DNA of 64,000 nucleotides from Herbiconiux moechotypicola (GCF_024979255.1 NZ_JANLCN010000006.1:1-64000); one strand, 5' to 3'; counted from the stretch's first letter, positions 33,584-43,227 are shown. Made by a program: numbers and translations. The notes: generated by a model not told the origin, from the letters alone.

Positions 33584-34820
33584 CACCGGAACCACGTTCG
33601 CGGGCCCTGCGCTCGCCGACATCGAGGCGGCCCGCACCCGCGTCTCGGCGGTCGCGCAGGTGACGCCGATGGAGAGCTCGCGCTTCCTCGCCGAGATCAT
33701 CGAGTCGCCGGTGTACCTCAAGTGCGAGAACCTGCAGCGCACCGGCTCGTACAAGATCCGCGGCGCGTACAACCGCATCTCGAGCCTCTCCGACGAGGAG
33801 AAGGCGCGCGGGGTCGTGGCGGCCTCCGCCGGAAACCACGCCCAGGGCGTGGCGTTCGCAGCGCGCGAGCTCGGCATCAAGGCCACCATCTTCATGCCGA
33901 TCGGCGTGCCGCTGCCGAAGCTGCAGGCCACCCGCAACTACGGCGCCGACGTGGTGCTGCGCGGGCACTCGGTGGAGGAGGCGCTGCGGGCCGCCGCCGA
34001 GTTCTCGCAGGCGACCGGGGCCGTCGTCATCCCGCCCTTCGACCACCTCGACGTGGTGACGGGGCAGGCGACGCTCGGTCTCGAGATCCTCGACCAGGTT
34101 CCGGATGTGGACACCGTCGTCGTGTCGATCGGCGGCGGCGGGCTCATCTCGGGCATCGCGAGCGCGGTGAAGCAGCGGGCCGCGGCGGAGGGGCGCAGCA
34201 TCCGGGTGATCGGCGTGCAGGCCGCGAACGCGGCCGCCTACCCGCCCTCGCTGGTGGCGGGGGAGCCGGTCGAGATCACGACCGCGCCCACCATCGCCGA
34301 CGGCATCCACGTGTCGAAGCCGGGCATCCTCAACTTCGAGATCATCAGCGAGCTGGTCGACGAGGTCGTGACGGTCTCCGAGGCCGACATCGCCCGGGCC
34401 CTGCTGCTGCTGCTCGAGCGGGCGAAGCAGGTCGTGGAGCCGGCCGGTGCGGCAGGGGTCGCGGCGATCCTGGCGGGCAAGATCGTCGACGCGGGAACGA
34501 CCGTGGTGGTGCTCTCGGGCGGCAACATCGACCCGCTGCTCATGCAGCGCGTCATCAGCCACGGGCTCGCGGCGTCTGACCGCTACCTGAAGCTGCGCAT
34601 CATGCTGCCCGACCGTCCCGGCCAGCTGGCGCGCACCGCCGAGCTCGTGGCCGAGGCGAACGCGAACGTGGTGGAGGTGCAGCACACGCGCCACGGCAAG
34701 GGGCTGCAGATCAGCCAGGTCGAGCTCGAGCTGCACATCGAGACGCGGGGCCCCGAGCACCGCGACCAGGTCGTCACCAAGCTCCGCGACGCCGGCTTCG
34801 AACTCCGCGTGGAGCAGTAG
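33576..34820 (+). CDS. ilvA: Threonine ammonia-lyase
   Basis: Deaminates L-threonine to 2-oxobutanoate, the entry step to isoleucine. 414 aa: PLP fold with Lys60 in TGSYKIRGAYN, the Ser/Gly phosphate loop IGGGGLISG near residue 187, and VVVLSGGNID. A single ACT domain occupies residues 330-412 (LKLRIMLPDRPGQLARTAELVAEA), as in the shorter actinobacterial or catabolic-type enzymes; the biosynthetic E. coli form has two ACT-like modules. The ATG overlaps the end of the AI-2E gene. Convergent with greA. Confidence 0.95.
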   Translation: MPDTGTTFAGPALADIEAARTRVSAVAQVTPMESSRFLAEIIESPVYLKCENLQRTGSYKIRGAYNRISSLSDEEKARGVVAASAGNHAQGVAFAARELGIKATIFMPIGVPLPKLQATRNYGADVVLRGHSVEEALRAAAEFSQATGAVVIPPFDHLDVVTGQATLGLEILDQVPDVDTVVVSIGGGGLISGIASAVKQRAAAEGRSIRVIGVQAANAAAYPPSLVAGEPVEITTAPTIADGIHVSKPGILNFEIISELVDEVVTVSEADIARALLLLLERAKQVVEPAGAAGVAAILAGKIVDAGTTVVVLSGGNIDPLLMQRVISHGLAASDRYLKLRIMLPDRPGQLARTAELVAEANANVVEVQHTRHGKGLQISQVELELHIETRGPEHRDQVVTKLRDAGFELRVEQ

Positions 34821-34840
34821 CCCGTCCGGGCGTCCGGGCC

Positions 34841-34874
34841 CGGATGCGCGGTGTACCCGGACGCGCGGTGCACC
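34841..34874. repeat. Two-copy 17-base tandem repeat between ilvA and greA
   Basis: CGGATGCGCGGTGTACC (34841-34857) is followed directly by CGGACGCGCGGTGCACC (34858-34874), with two mismatches. It fills most of the 71-base convergent spacer, flanked by CCGGG runs that could fold back. Confidence 0.7.
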
Positions 34875-34891
34875 CGGGTCGGCGGGGTGCC

Positions 34892-35380
34892 TCAGCCGGT
34901 GAAGGTCTCGACGTCGGTGATCTCGACGGAGATGTCGCGGCCGTTGGGGGCCGTGTAGGTGGTCTTCTCTCCGATCTTGAGGCCGATGATGGCGGCGCCG
35001 AGCGGGCTCTGCTCGCTGTAGACGTCGAGATCGGTGTTTCCGGCGATCTCGCGCGAGCCGAGCAGGAACTTCTCTTCGCCGCCGGCGACGAGCGCGGTCA
35101 CGACCACGCCGGGCTCCACGACACCGTGGCTCTCGGGCGTCTCGCCCACCTGGGCGGTGCGCAGCAGCTGCGTGAGCTGACGGATGCGGGCCTCGATCTT
35201 GCCCTGCTCGTCTTTCGCGGCGTGGTACCCGCCGTTCTCCTTGAGGTCGCCCTCCTCGCGCGCGGCCTCGATGCGCTTGGCGATCTCGATGCGCGCCGGA
35301 CCGCTCAGCTCCTCGAGCTCGCCGGCGAGGCGGTCGTAAGCCTCCTGCGTGAGCCAGGTGATCTGCGTGTCTTCAGCCAT
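34892..35380 (-). CDS. greA: Transcription elongation factor GreA
   Basis: 162 aa. The N-terminal coiled coil (WLTQEAYDRLAGELEELSGPARIEIAKRIEAAREEGDLKENGGY) reaches into the RNA polymerase secondary channel; the acidic tip is in REEGDLKENGGYHAAKDEQ. The C-terminal FKBP-like domain ends SVEITDVETF. GreA stimulates cleavage of backtracked RNA. TAATCT lies six bases before the ATG at 35380, a clear leaderless arrangement. Nine bases separate it from the DUF4307 gene upstream on the same strand. Confidence 0.96.
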   Translation of the reverse strand: MAEDTQITWLTQEAYDRLAGELEELSGPARIEIAKRIEAAREEGDLKENGGYHAAKDEQGKIEARIRQLTQLLRTAQVGETPESHGVVEPGVVVTALVAGGEEKFLLGSREIAGNTDLDVYSEQSPLGAAIIGLKIGEKTTYTAPNGRDISVEITDVETFTG

Positions 35381-35386
35381 CCGACA

Positions 35387-35392
35387 AGATTA
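35387..35392 (-). promoter_or_regulatory. Leaderless -10 element, greA
   Basis: TAATCT on the minus strand, six bases, then the ATG at 35380. It overlaps the last codon of the upstream DUF4307 gene. Confidence 0.55.
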
Positions 35393-35800
35393 GGTGAGCC
35401 AGCAGTCGTAGATCAAACCCGTGGTCGCCAGCTCGCTCGTGCGCACGATCTCCGAGAACGAACGGGTCGCGGCCTCGGAGGCGGGCAGGTCGATGACCTT
35501 CCAGCCCACCACCGCGAACTTCTCACTGAGCGCCTGCACCACGCAGCTGGCGGTCGACCCGCGCGGCACCGTGACGTCGAAGTCGACCCGAACGCTGCGC
35601 GCGTCGATCACCTGGTGCGCCGTGTCCTGCGTGTCGACGGTGGCGTTCACGCCGTCGAGGCCGGCCCACACCACCCACACCACCATCACGACGGCCACCG
35701 CGATGCCGGCGACCCACGCCACGACCTTCCCGCGCAGGCGCCGCGAAGGGGTGCGCCCGTACCGCTCGGCGAGCACCTCGGCGGCGCTGTCGTCGCTCAC
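35390..35800 (-). CDS. DUF4307 family membrane protein
   Basis: 136 aa. Starts (V)SDDSAAEVLAERYGRTPSRRLRGK, has one membrane helix at about residues 26-48 (VVAWVAGIAVAVVMVVWVVW), and an extracytoplasmic beta domain ending ASCVVQALSEKFAVVGWKVIDLP. This layout matches DUF4307, an actinobacterial family of unknown function usually found next to mca and greA, as here. The GTG at 35800 behind GAGG is preferred to longer frames. Divergent from mca. Confidence 0.85.
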   Translation of the reverse strand: MSDDSAAEVLAERYGRTPSRRLRGKVVAWVAGIAVAVVMVVWVVWAGLDGVNATVDTQDTAHQVIDARSVRVDFDVTVPRGSTASCVVQALSEKFAVVGWKVIDLPASEAATRSFSEIVRTSELATTGLIYDCWLT

Positions 35801-35898
35801 GGCGTGCACCTCACTGCAGAATTCTCCCGGGATCGAACGATTAGGCTTGGAAGGCCTTGAGATCAAGGCTAGCTGCACAACCTGAGGAGTTGAGACCG

Positions 35899-36765
35899 GT
35901 GACGCTGCGCCTCATGGCCGTCCACGCGCATCCTGACGACGAGTCGAGCAAGGGCGCCGCCACCTACGCCTACTACCTCGACCGCGGAGTCGAGGTGATG
36001 GTCGTCAGCTGCACCGGAGGTGAGCGCGGCTCCATCCTCAACGAGGCCCTCGAGCCCCGGGCCTGGGCCGAGCGCGACATGGCGGGGCTCCGCCGGGTCG
36101 AGATGGCCGCTGCGCAGTCGGTCGTCGGCTTCGAGCACCGCTGGCTGGGCTACGCCGACTCGGGCTACCAGGAGCCGGGTTCGGGTGATCCCGTGCCCGC
36201 CAACTCCTTCGGCGACATCCCGGTCGAGATCTCGGCTGCCCCGCTGGTGAAGCTGGTGCGCGAGTTCAAGCCCCAGGTGCTGGTCACCTACGACGAGAAC
36301 GGCGGCTACCCGCACGCCGACCACATCCGCTGCCACGAGGTGTCGGCACTCGCCTTCGAGGCCGCGGCCGACCCCGAGGCCTACCCCGGGCTGGGCGAGC
36401 CGTGGGAGGTGTCGAAGCTCTACTACGACGCCATCATGAACCCGGCCCGCTTCGAGGCCATCTTCGAGCTGTTCTCGGTCGAGGAGCCCGACAACCCCTT
36501 CCTCGCCGATCTCACCCAGATGCGCGAGCGGATGCGCGACCGCGAGAACCCGACGACCGTGAGCATCCCCTCGGGCGAGTTCTTCGCCGTGCGCGACGCC
36601 GCTCTGCGCTCGCACGCCAGCCAGGTCGCGCCCGAGCATCCGTTCTTCTTCGGCCCCAACGACCTGCACCGCCGCGCCTGGCCCTACGAGGACTTCCAGC
36701 TGGCCCGGACGCGCATCCCGGTGCCCGACACCGAGCACGACCTGTTCGACGGGGTGACCGCGTGA
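35899..36765 (+). CDS. mca: Mycothiol S-conjugate amidase
   Basis: Zinc amidase that cleaves mycothiol conjugates so that toxins leave as mercapturic acids; a marker of mycothiol-making actinobacteria. 288 aa with the PIG-L fold: HAHPDDE at 9-15 (zinc ligands His11 and Asp14), GGERG, and PHADH at 138-142 with His142 as the third ligand. SNP-type neighbours seen in MshB are replaced by the Mca block DLHRRAWPYEDFQLA. TGAGGAG precedes the GTG at 35899, ruling out the earlier in-frame ATG. GTGA overlap with the next gene. Confidence 0.95.
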   Translation: MTLRLMAVHAHPDDESSKGAATYAYYLDRGVEVMVVSCTGGERGSILNEALEPRAWAERDMAGLRRVEMAAAQSVVGFEHRWLGYADSGYQEPGSGDPVPANSFGDIPVEISAAPLVKLVREFKPQVLVTYDENGGYPHADHIRCHEVSALAFEAAADPEAYPGLGEPWEVSKLYYDAIMNPARFEAIFELFSVEEPDNPFLADLTQMRERMRDRENPTTVSIPSGEFFAVRDAALRSHASQVAPEHPFFFGPNDLHRRAWPYEDFQLARTRIPVPDTEHDLFDGVTA

Positions 36766-37046
36766 TCGCGCTGCTCGCCGACGTCACCACGCCCGACCCC
36801 GACAGCGTCACCCCGGGGGTCATCGGCTTCATCGCCACCTTCTTCGTCGCGGTGGCCACACTGCTTCTCATCCTCGACATGGTGCGCCGGGTGCGGCGGG
36901 TGAACCTGCGGGCGCAGGTGCGCGCCGAGCTGGCCGAGGAGGTCGCGGCCAAGGAGGCCGCCGGGCAGGGCCAGGATGCGGAGGCCGGCACGAGCACGGG
37001 TGCCGCCTCGGACTCGGGCGAGCGGCCCGCGTCTCCTCGCGACTGA
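36762..37046 (+). CDS. Small single-pass membrane protein, 94 aa
   Basis: One membrane helix (GVIGFIATFFVAVATLLLILDMV, about residues 19-41) followed by a basic stretch (RRVRRVNLRAQVRAEL) and an Ala/Glu-rich charged tail. No known domain. The GTG overlaps the mca stop, so it is translationally coupled to mca, an arrangement common in Microbacteriaceae. Its job is unknown. Confidence 0.8.
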   Translation: MIALLADVTTPDPDSVTPGVIGFIATFFVAVATLLLILDMVRRVRRVNLRAQVRAELAEEVAAKEAAGQGQDAEAGTSTGAASDSGERPASPRD

Positions 37047-37048
37047 GT

Positions 37049-37783
37049 TCAGCCGTTGAACGGCGGGTCGATCGCCAGCAGCAGGATCGCCGTCCAGTGG
37101 CAGAGGAACGCGATGACGGTGAAGGTGTGGAACACCTCGTGGAAGCCGAACCGGCCGGGGAAGAAGTTGGGCCGCTTGAACGCGTACGCCAGAGCGCCCA
37201 CCGTGTAGGCCACCCCACCGACCAGCACGAGGATCATCGACGCCGCGTTGGCGTTGAGGATGTCGACGATGTACATCACCGCCGCCCAGCCGAGCGCGAG
37301 GTAGAGGATGACGTACAGCCAGCGCGGCGCCCCGATCCAGAACACGCGGAAGCCGATGCCGAGCAGCGCCCCCGCCCACACGATCGCGAGCAGCAGGATG
37401 CCCTTCTCGGGCGGCAGCGCCAGCACCGCGATGGGGGTGTAGGTGCCCGCGATGAGCAGGAAGATGTTGGAGTGGTCGATGCGCTTGAGCAGCAGCTTCG
37501 TCTTCGGCTTCCAGTTGAAGCGGTGGTAGAGCGCCGAGTTGCCGAACAGCATCATCGAGGTGAGCATGAACACCGCGCTCGACCATTTGGCCGCGGCCCC
37601 GTCGCCGAGGCAGATCAGCACGATGCCGGCGGCGATCGTGAACGGGAACATGCCCGCGTGGATCCAGCCGCGCCAGGTGGGTTTCGTCTCCACCGGCGGG
37701 TGGTCGAGCGCATCTTCGAGCAGCGGGAGCTTGGGCAGCTCGGGGCCCTCGTCGGAGACGCGGGCGAGCTCGGTTTCGGCCAT
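37049..37783 (-). CDS. trhA: Hemolysin III/TrhA family membrane protein
   Basis: 244 aa, seven-helix PAQR-type protein. The motif SALYHRF with downstream HSNIFLLIAGTYTPI and GFHEVFHTFTVIAFLCH supplies the Ser-His-His metal-site residues of the family. Such proteins affect membrane lipid balance; the hemolysin name is historical. The frame runs upstream to 38683 as an antisense shadow of the Z-isoprenyl synthase gene. The ATG at 37783 is chosen because TACTCT stands six bases before it. Confidence 0.92.
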   Translation of the reverse strand: MAETELARVSDEGPELPKLPLLEDALDHPPVETKPTWRGWIHAGMFPFTIAAGIVLICLGDGAAAKWSSAVFMLTSMMLFGNSALYHRFNWKPKTKLLLKRIDHSNIFLLIAGTYTPIAVLALPPEKGILLLAIVWAGALLGIGFRVFWIGAPRWLYVILYLALGWAAVMYIVDILNANAASMILVLVGGVAYTVGALAYAFKRPNFFPGRFGFHEVFHTFTVIAFLCHWTAILLLAIDPPFNG

Positions 37784-37789
37784 GAGGCC

Positions 37790-37795
37790 AGAGTA
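37790..37795 (-). promoter_or_regulatory. Leaderless -10 element, trhA-type gene
   Basis: TACTCT on the minus strand, six bases, then the ATG at 37783. Confidence 0.45.
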
Positions 37796-37828
37796 GACCT
37801 CCGCCCATGCGTGCTCGCTGAAAGCGGG

Positions 37829-37834
37829 TAACGT
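37829..37834 (+). promoter_or_regulatory. Leaderless -10 element, Z-isoprenyl synthase gene
   Basis: TAACGT, six bases, then GTG at 37841. The ATG at 37835 would lie directly against the -10 element and is less likely. Confidence 0.45.
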
Positions 37835-37840
37835 ATGCGT

Positions 37841-38626
37841 GTGCCGAATGGACAGAAGCGTGCCGCCAAGGGGCTGCTCTACCGCCTCTACCAGAGACGC
37901 ATCCGCCAGCACCTCGACGGTGCGGTGCTGCCCAAGCACGTCGCGATGATCCTCGACGGCAACCGCCGCTGGGCCAAACAGCGTCTCCTCGGCACGGCGG
38001 CGCACGGACACCGGGCCGGGGCGGCGAAGATCCGCGAGTTCCTGGAGTGGTGCGACGATCTCGGCATCGAGGTGGTCACCCTGTACCTCCTCTCCACCGA
38101 CAACCTCACCAACCGCGACGGCGAGGAGCTCACCGAGCTGATCGAGATCATCGCCGACCTCGCCGACGACCTCTCGCGCTTCCGTGACTGGCGGGTGAAG
38201 CACGTCGGTTCCACGGTCGGGCTGCCCGAGCCGCTCGTGGCGGCGCTCGACGGCGCCGAGGCGCGCACGGCGTCGAACACCGGGCTGCACGTGAACCTCG
38301 CGGTGGGCTACGGCGGCCGGTCGGAGATCGCGGATGCGGTACGCAGCATCATCCAGAAGCACCGCGGTCTCGGTCACGGGCTCGACGAGCTCGAGGCGGC
38401 CATCGACCAGGAGCTCATCGCCGAGCACCTCTACACCGGCGGTCAGCCCGATCCCGACCTGGTCATCCGCACCTCGGGCGAGCAGAGGCTCTCCGACTTC
38501 ATGCTGTGGCAGTCGGCGCACTCGGAGTTCTACTTCATGGAGGCGCTGGGGCCGGATGTGCGCGAGGTGGACTTCCTGCGCGCGCTGCGCGACTTCTCGC
38601 GGCGGCAGCGGCGCTTCGGCGGGTGA
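37841..38626 (+). CDS. Isoprenyl transferase (cis-prenyltransferase, UppS family)
   Basis: 261 aa, makes Z-polyprenyl diphosphate for cell-wall carrier lipid. Catalytic Asp39 lies in PKHVAMILDGNRRWA; HGHRAGAAKIREFLEWC, TLYLLSTDNLTNR, RTSGEQRLSDFMLWQSAHSEFYF and the C-terminal FLRALRDFSRRQRRFGG are all family blocks. Actinobacteria have two such enzymes (short-chain Z-farnesyl type and decaprenyl type); the YRLYQRRIRQHL head resembles the short-chain Rv1086 type, though length alone does not prove it. The start GTG is chosen by the leaderless -10 spacing. Confidence 0.93.
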   Translation: MPNGQKRAAKGLLYRLYQRRIRQHLDGAVLPKHVAMILDGNRRWAKQRLLGTAAHGHRAGAAKIREFLEWCDDLGIEVVTLYLLSTDNLTNRDGEELTELIEIIADLADDLSRFRDWRVKHVGSTVGLPEPLVAALDGAEARTASNTGLHVNLAVGYGGRSEIADAVRSIIQKHRGLGHGLDELEAAIDQELIAEHLYTGGQPDPDLVIRTSGEQRLSDFMLWQSAHSEFYFMEALGPDVREVDFLRALRDFSRRQRRFGG

Positions 38627-38819
38627 ATTACACGCGTGTAACACAGCGTTAATCTGATGGGTCGCGTGTCGTAACCCACGCATCCTGGTTCAGACGTAGG
38701 TTCAGTTGCATCAGGCATGGCGCCTGATCGAGACGGCCACACAAGTACGTTTCGACCGACCTCACCGTGGCCCGATCGCCTACTGATCCGAGCGCCGCGC
38801 GCTCGGGGTTGGAGTGGAT

Positions 38820-40202
38820 GTGGCCGAGCCCATGACTCAGAAGACCAGTCAGAACAGCACCGGAGAGGATGCACGAAGCACCACCCAGACAGCGCACGCG
38901 AATTCGACGGCCGAGGTGACCTACGTACTGGACACCTCGGTTCTTCTGTCTGATCCGAAGGCCATCTTCCGTTTCGCCGAGCACGCCGTGGTTCTCCCGG
39001 TGGTGGTCATCAGCGAGCTGGAGGCCAAGCGCAACGACCCCGAGATCGGGTACTTCGCTCGGCAGGCCCTGCGCAACCTCGACGAGCTGCGCATCCAGCA
39101 CGAGCGACTCGACTTCCCGATCGCGGTCGGCACGGAGGGGGGAAGCCTCCGTGTCGAGCTCAACCACTCCAACACCTCGGTGCTGCCGTCGGGGCTTCAG
39201 CTGAGCGGCAACGACACGCGCATCCTGGCCGTGGCCCAGAACCTCGCCAACGACGGTCTGTCGGTGACCGTCGTGTCGAAAGACCTGCCGCTGCGCGTCA
39301 AGGCGGCCTCGATCGGCCTGGCCGCCGAGGAGTACCGCGCCGAGCTCGCCCCCGACTCCGGATGGACGGGGCTGGCCGACATCACCCTCGGCTCCGACGA
39401 GATGGCCGACCTCTACGACCAGGAGCAGCTGACGACCCCGCTGGTGGCCTCGCTGCCGGTGAACACGGGGCTCGTGGTGCACTCCGACCGCGGGTCGGCC
39501 CTCGGCCGGGTGACCGGGCGCGATACCTTCCGGCTGGTGCGCGGCGACCGCGACGTGTTCGGGCTGCACGGGCGTTCGGCCGAGCAGCGGGTGGCGATCG
39601 ACATGCTTCTCGACCCCGAGGTGGGGATCGTGTCGCTGGGTGGGCGAGCGGGGACGGGGAAGTCCGCTCTCGCCCTCTGCGCCGGTCTCGAGGCGGTGCT
39701 CGAGAAGCAGCAGCACAAGAAGATCATGGTGTTCCGTCCGCTGTACGCGGTGGGCGGCCAGGAGCTCGGCTTCCTGCCGGGCGACGCGGCCGAGAAGATG
39801 AACCCGTGGGCGCAGGCGGTGTTCGACACGCTCGGGTCGCTGGTGTCGCAGAACGTGCTCGACGAGGTGATCGACCGCGGGATGCTCGAGGTGCTGCCGC
39901 TCACGCACATCCGCGGGCGCTCGCTGCACGATGCGTTCGTGATCGTCGATGAGGCGCAGTCGCTGGAGCGCAACGTGCTGCTCACGGTGCTCTCGCGCAT
40001 CGGCCAGAACTCGCGGGTGGTGCTCACGCACGACGTCGCGCAGCGTGACAACCTGCGGGTGGGCCGGCATGACGGGGTCGCGTCGGTGATCGAGACGCTC
40101 AAGGGGCACGCGCTGTTCGGGCACATCACGCTCACCCGGTCGGAGCGGTCGGCGATCGCCGCCCTCGTCACCGAGATGCTGGAGTCGAACGAGCTGGCGT
40201 AG
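38820..40202 (+). CDS. PhoH family PIN-domain ATPase
   Basis: About 460 aa. An N-terminal PIN nuclease domain (residues about 33-165: [19 protein letters not shown], then [13 protein letters not shown]) is fused to a PhoH RNA-helicase-like ATPase with Walker [12 protein letters not shown] near 275-282 and Walker [17 protein letters not shown]-PhoH proteins unwind and cut RNA; this architecture matches mycobacterial PhoH1/PhoH2-like proteins. Possible starts are GTG 38814, GTG 38820 and ATG 38832; GGAG at 38811-38814 best suits 38820. The 190-base spacer upstream holds no gene that I can see. Confidence 0.93.
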   Translation: MAEPMTQKTSQNSTGEDARSTTQTAHANSTAEVTYVLDTSVLLSDPKAIFRFAEHAVVLPVVVISELEAKRNDPEIGYFARQALRNLDELRIQHERLDFPIAVGTEGGSLRVELNHSNTSVLPSGLQLSGNDTRILAVAQNLANDGLSVTVVSKDLPLRVKAASIGLAAEEYRAELAPDSGWTGLADITLGSDEMADLYDQEQLTTPLVASLPVNTGLVVHSDRGSALGRVTGRDTFRLVRGDRDVFGLHGRSAEQRVAIDMLLDPEVGIVSLGGRAGTGKSALALCAGLEAVLEKQQHKKIMVFRPLYAVGGQELGFLPGDAAEKMNPWAQAVFDTLGSLVSQNVLDEVIDRGMLEVLPLTHIRGRSLHDAFVIVDEAQSLERNVLLTVLSRIGQNSRVVLTHDVAQRDNLRVGRHDGVASVIETLKGHALFGHITLTRSERSAIAALVTEMLESNELA

Positions 40203-40294
40203 CCGGTCTGCTCGACTCGTCCTGCACACGCTCAGGACGGGCCGTCTTCCTCCCCAACGGGGCGGGATGCGGCCCGTCCGTGTCCGGGGCATCC

Positions 40295-40300
40295 TACGGT
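40295..40300 (+). promoter_or_regulatory. Leaderless -10 element, prepilin peptidase gene
   Basis: TACGGT, six bases, then GTG at 40307. Confidence 0.45.
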
Positions 40301-40306
40301 TGCCGG

Positions 40307-40879
40307 GTGCTCACGCTGGTGCCGCTCCTCCACCTCGCCGCCGCGACGGCTCCGTTGATCGTGGCCGACCTCCGCACGCTGCGGCTTCCCGATCGGATCG
40401 TGCTGCCGGGCCTCGCCGTGCTGGCGTGGGCGATCGTGTCGCTGGCGGTGTGTGGCGCGCCGGAGACCGCTCTGCGCGGCCTCGGCGGGGCCGCGTGCGG
40501 GGGAGTGGCCCTGGGTGTGGCGTGGGCGCTCGGCGCGGTCGGCCTGGGCGACGTGAAGCTCGCCCTCTGGCTCGGCGGCCTCGCCGGACTGTTCAGCTCG
40601 CCCGCGGGGGCGACGGGGACGCCGGCGCTCGGAGCAGCGGTGGCCGTGGGGATGACGGGGACACCGGCGATTGCGGCGGCGGTGGTCGCGGGAGTGATCG
40701 CGGTGGCGGCCACGGCCGTCCTGTGGCGGCCACTCCCGCGCCTCTCCGCGCTCCAGGGGTGCCACCTGCATCCCTCGTCCTCCCCGCTGCTGGCCCACCT
40801 GCCGGGTGGTGGCGTGCCCTTCGGCCCCGCGCTTCTGGCCGCGTTCTGGGCCTGGGTTCTCGTGGGTGCTCTCTCGTGA
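40307..40879 (+). CDS. A24 family prepilin peptidase
   Basis: About 190 aa, six or seven membrane helices. Type IV prepilin peptidase motifs are visible: APLIVADLRTLRLPDRIVLPG (first Asp), VGLGDVKLALWLGG (GxGDxKL with the second catalytic Asp) and GGVPFGPALLAAFW (PxGPxL). It lacks the N-terminal methylase, as in TadV/CpaA-type enzymes. It would trim pilin signal peptides at the inner face of the membrane; no pilus genes are in this window. An in-frame GTG at 40280 is possible, but TACGGT placed six bases before 40307 favours the shorter form. Confidence 0.88.
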   Translation: MLTLVPLLHLAAATAPLIVADLRTLRLPDRIVLPGLAVLAWAIVSLAVCGAPETALRGLGGAACGGVALGVAWALGAVGLGDVKLALWLGGLAGLFSSPAGATGTPALGAAVAVGMTGTPAIAAAVVAGVIAVAATAVLWRPLPRLSALQGCHLHPSSSPLLAHLPGGGVPFGPALLAAFWAWVLVGALS

Positions 40880-40901
40880 GGGAGTCGCCACTGCGAGACG
40901 C

Positions 40902-40938
40902 AAAAAGTCGTCCATCCGAGGGGAATGGACGACTTTCT
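40902..40938. terminator. Bidirectional hairpin terminator between prepilin peptidase and fumC
   Basis: AAAGTCGTCCAT (40904-40915) pairs perfectly with ATGGACGACTTT (40925-40936), a 12-bp stem with a 9-base loop, flanked by an A run on one side and TTTC on the other. It serves two convergent genes. Confidence 0.88.
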
Positions 40939-40989
40939 GGCGGATCGTGCGCAGCAGGCGCGCAGCGGGCGCGTGGGCCGAAGGGCGCG

Positions 40990-42405
40990 CTACTTCGCGG
41001 CGGGCGGGCGGGTCATCGAGAGCACGTCGAGGGCCGAGTCGAGCTGTTCGAGGGTGACCTCGCCGCGCTCGACGAAGCCGAGGTCGATGACGGCGTCGCG
41101 CACGGTGATGCCCTTGGCCACGGAGTGCTTGGCGATCTTCGCGGCCGCCTCGTAGCCGATGACCCGGTTGAGCGGGGTGACGATCGAGGGCGACGACTCG
41201 GCCAGCGCGCGGGCCCGGTCGAGGTTGGCCTCGAGCCCGGCGACCGTCTTGTCGGCGAGCAGCACCGCGGAGTTCGAGAGCAGACGGATCGACTCGAGCA
41301 GCGCCGTGCCCATGACCGGGATCGCCACGTTGAGCTCGAACGCTCCCGACGCACCCGACCAGGCGATCGACGCGTCATTGCCGATGACCCGTGAGCACAC
41401 CATGAGCACGGCTTCGGGGATGACCGGGTTGACCTTGCCGGGCATGATCGACGACCCGGGCTGCAGGTCGGGGATGTGCAGCTCGCCGATGCCCGTGTTC
41501 GGGCCCGAGCCCATCCAGCGCAGGTCGTTGCAGATCTTCGTGAGCGACACCGCGAGCACGCGCAGCGCACCCGAGGCCTCGACGAGGGAGTCGCGGGCGC
41601 CCTGCGCCTCGAAGTGGTCGCGCGCCTCGGTGATGGGGAGGCCCGTCTCCTCGGCGAGGAGCGAGATGACGAGCTGGGGGAAGCCTGCCGGGGTGTTGAT
41701 GCCGGTGCCGACGGCCGTGCCACCGAGCGGTACCTCGGCCACGCGGGGGAGCGCCGACTGCACGCGCTCGATGCCGAGGCGGATCTGCATGGCGTAGCCG
41801 CCGAACTCCTGGCCGAGCGTGACCGGCGTGGCGTCCATGAGGTGGGTGCGGCCCGACTTCACCGCCGTGGCCCACAGTGCGGCCTTCGCCTCGAGCGCCT
41901 CGGCGAGGTGCTCGAGCGAGGGGATGAGGTCGTGGATGAGCGCACTCGTGACGGCGACGTGAACCGAGGTGGGGAACACGTCGTTCGACGACTGCGAGGC
42001 GTTGACGTGGTCGTTGGGGTGCACCTTCGAACCGAGCGACTCGGAGGCCAGCGAGGCGAGCACCTCGTTCATGTTCATGTTCGACGAGGTGCCCGACCCG
42101 GTCTGGTAGACGTCGATCGGGAAGTGCTCGTCGAGCTCGCCCGTCACCACCCGGTCGGCCGCCGAGGAGATGGCGTCGGCGATGGCCTGGTCGAGCACGC
42201 CGAGGCGTGCATTCGCGATCGCCGCGGCCTTCTTGATGCGCGCGAGCGCCGCGATCTGGGCCGACTCGAGTCCGTCACCCGACACGGGGAAGTTCTCGAC
42301 CGCCCGCTGCGTCTGGGCGCCGTAGAGCGCGGAGGCGGGAACCCGCACCTCGCCCATGGTGTCGTGCTCGATGCGGAACTCGGTCTCGGAGGCGTTGTCC
42401 ACCAC
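40990..42405 (-). CDS. fumC: Class II fumarate hydratase
   Basis: TCA-cycle enzyme interconverting fumarate and malate, homotetramer, no iron-sulfur cluster. 471 aa. [14 protein letters not shown] opens the protein; [28 protein letters not shown] and the catalytic loop [16 protein letters not shown] (about residues 325-340) are intact. [18 protein letters not shown] supplies the proton-shuttle His. A near-full-length antisense frame is a shadow. It lies 72 bases after the carbonic anhydrase gene on the same strand and ends at a strong terminator. Confidence 0.97.
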   Translation of the reverse strand: MVDNASETEFRIEHDTMGEVRVPASALYGAQTQRAVENFPVSGDGLESAQIAALARIKKAAAIANARLGVLDQAIADAISSAADRVVTGELDEHFPIDVYQTGSGTSSNMNMNEVLASLASESLGSKVHPNDHVNASQSSNDVFPTSVHVAVTSALIHDLIPSLEHLAEALEAKAALWATAVKSGRTHLMDATPVTLGQEFGGYAMQIRLGIERVQSALPRVAEVPLGGTAVGTGINTPAGFPQLVISLLAEETGLPITEARDHFEAQGARDSLVEASGALRVLAVSLTKICNDLRWMGSGPNTGIGELHIPDLQPGSSIMPGKVNPVIPEAVLMVCSRVIGNDASIAWSGASGAFELNVAIPVMGTALLESIRLLSNSAVLLADKTVAGLEANLDRARALAESSPSIVTPLNRVIGYEAAAKIAKHSVAKGITVRDAVIDLGFVERGEVTLEQLDSALDVLSMTRPPAAK

Positions 42406-42477
42406 TGTGTGGTCGTCCTTTCGTCGTGCCGCGCGGGTGCGCGGTGGGAGGGGGTGTGAAGTCGGTTCGGGCGGCGG

Positions 42478-43137
42478 TCAGATCTCGCCGACGACCATGT
42501 CGGGAACGGCGCGGCCCTCGGCGAGACGGTAGTTCGCCCCCACGATGGCCAATCTACCGTCGGCGACGGCCGCGGAGATGATCTCGGAGGACTCGAGGAG
42601 CTTCGACACCGTCGAGCGCAGGTGCACCCTGCCCACCTCGCCGGCGTCGGGCGCGCTGAGGAGGCTGCCGTCGTCGGCGCGCTCGGCGTGCACATGGTCG
42701 AGCGCGGGCACGATCTGCTCGACGAGGCCGCGGATGTGGCCGGGCAGCGGCGGGGCGTCGGGCAGCTGCGAGTCGATCGCCGCGCGCACCGCACCGCAGG
42801 CGTCGTGACCGAGCACGACGATGAGCGAGACGCCGAGCACCTCGACCGCGTACTCCAGGCTGCCGAGCACCGAGTCGGAGACCACCTGGCCGGCGTTGCG
42901 CACCACGAACAGGTCGCCGAGGCCGAGGTCGAAGATGATCTCGGCGGCGAGGCGGGAGTCGCTGCAGCCGAAAAGGGCGGCCCGAGGAGTCTGCAGCTCG
43001 GCGAGGCCGGCCCTCGTCTCGACGTCTTGCCGGGGGTGCTTCGGGGTGCCCTCCACGAACCGCGTGTTGCCGCGCGTCATCGTGGCCCACACCCGCTGGG
43101 GCGTGGTGGCCTCTGGCTCGTCGATCTCGGTGCTCAT
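42478..43137 (-). CDS. Beta-class carbonic anhydrase
   Basis: 219 aa. Zinc ligands Cys58, His111 and Cys114 lie in FGCSDSRLA and GHDACGAVRAA; Asp60 and Arg62 form the conserved dyad. Reversibly hydrates CO2, probably supplying bicarbonate for carboxylases. No signal peptide. 72 bases upstream of fumC on the same strand, so co-transcription is likely. Confidence 0.95.
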   Translation of the reverse strand: MSTEIDEPEATTPQRVWATMTRGNTRFVEGTPKHPRQDVETRAGLAELQTPRAALFGCSDSRLAAEIIFDLGLGDLFVVRNAGQVVSDSVLGSLEYAVEVLGVSLIVVLGHDACGAVRAAIDSQLPDAPPLPGHIRGLVEQIVPALDHVHAERADDGSLLSAPDAGEVGRVHLRSTVSKLLESSEIISAAVADGRLAIVGANYRLAEGRAVPDMVVGEI

Positions 43138-43227
43138 GCTCCCTGTTCCGTCTTACTCGGTTCCGTCGTGCTCGTCGGTGGTCTGGTCGGTCACGCCCTG
43201 GTCAGTGACGCGCCGGGCGGTCGTGCC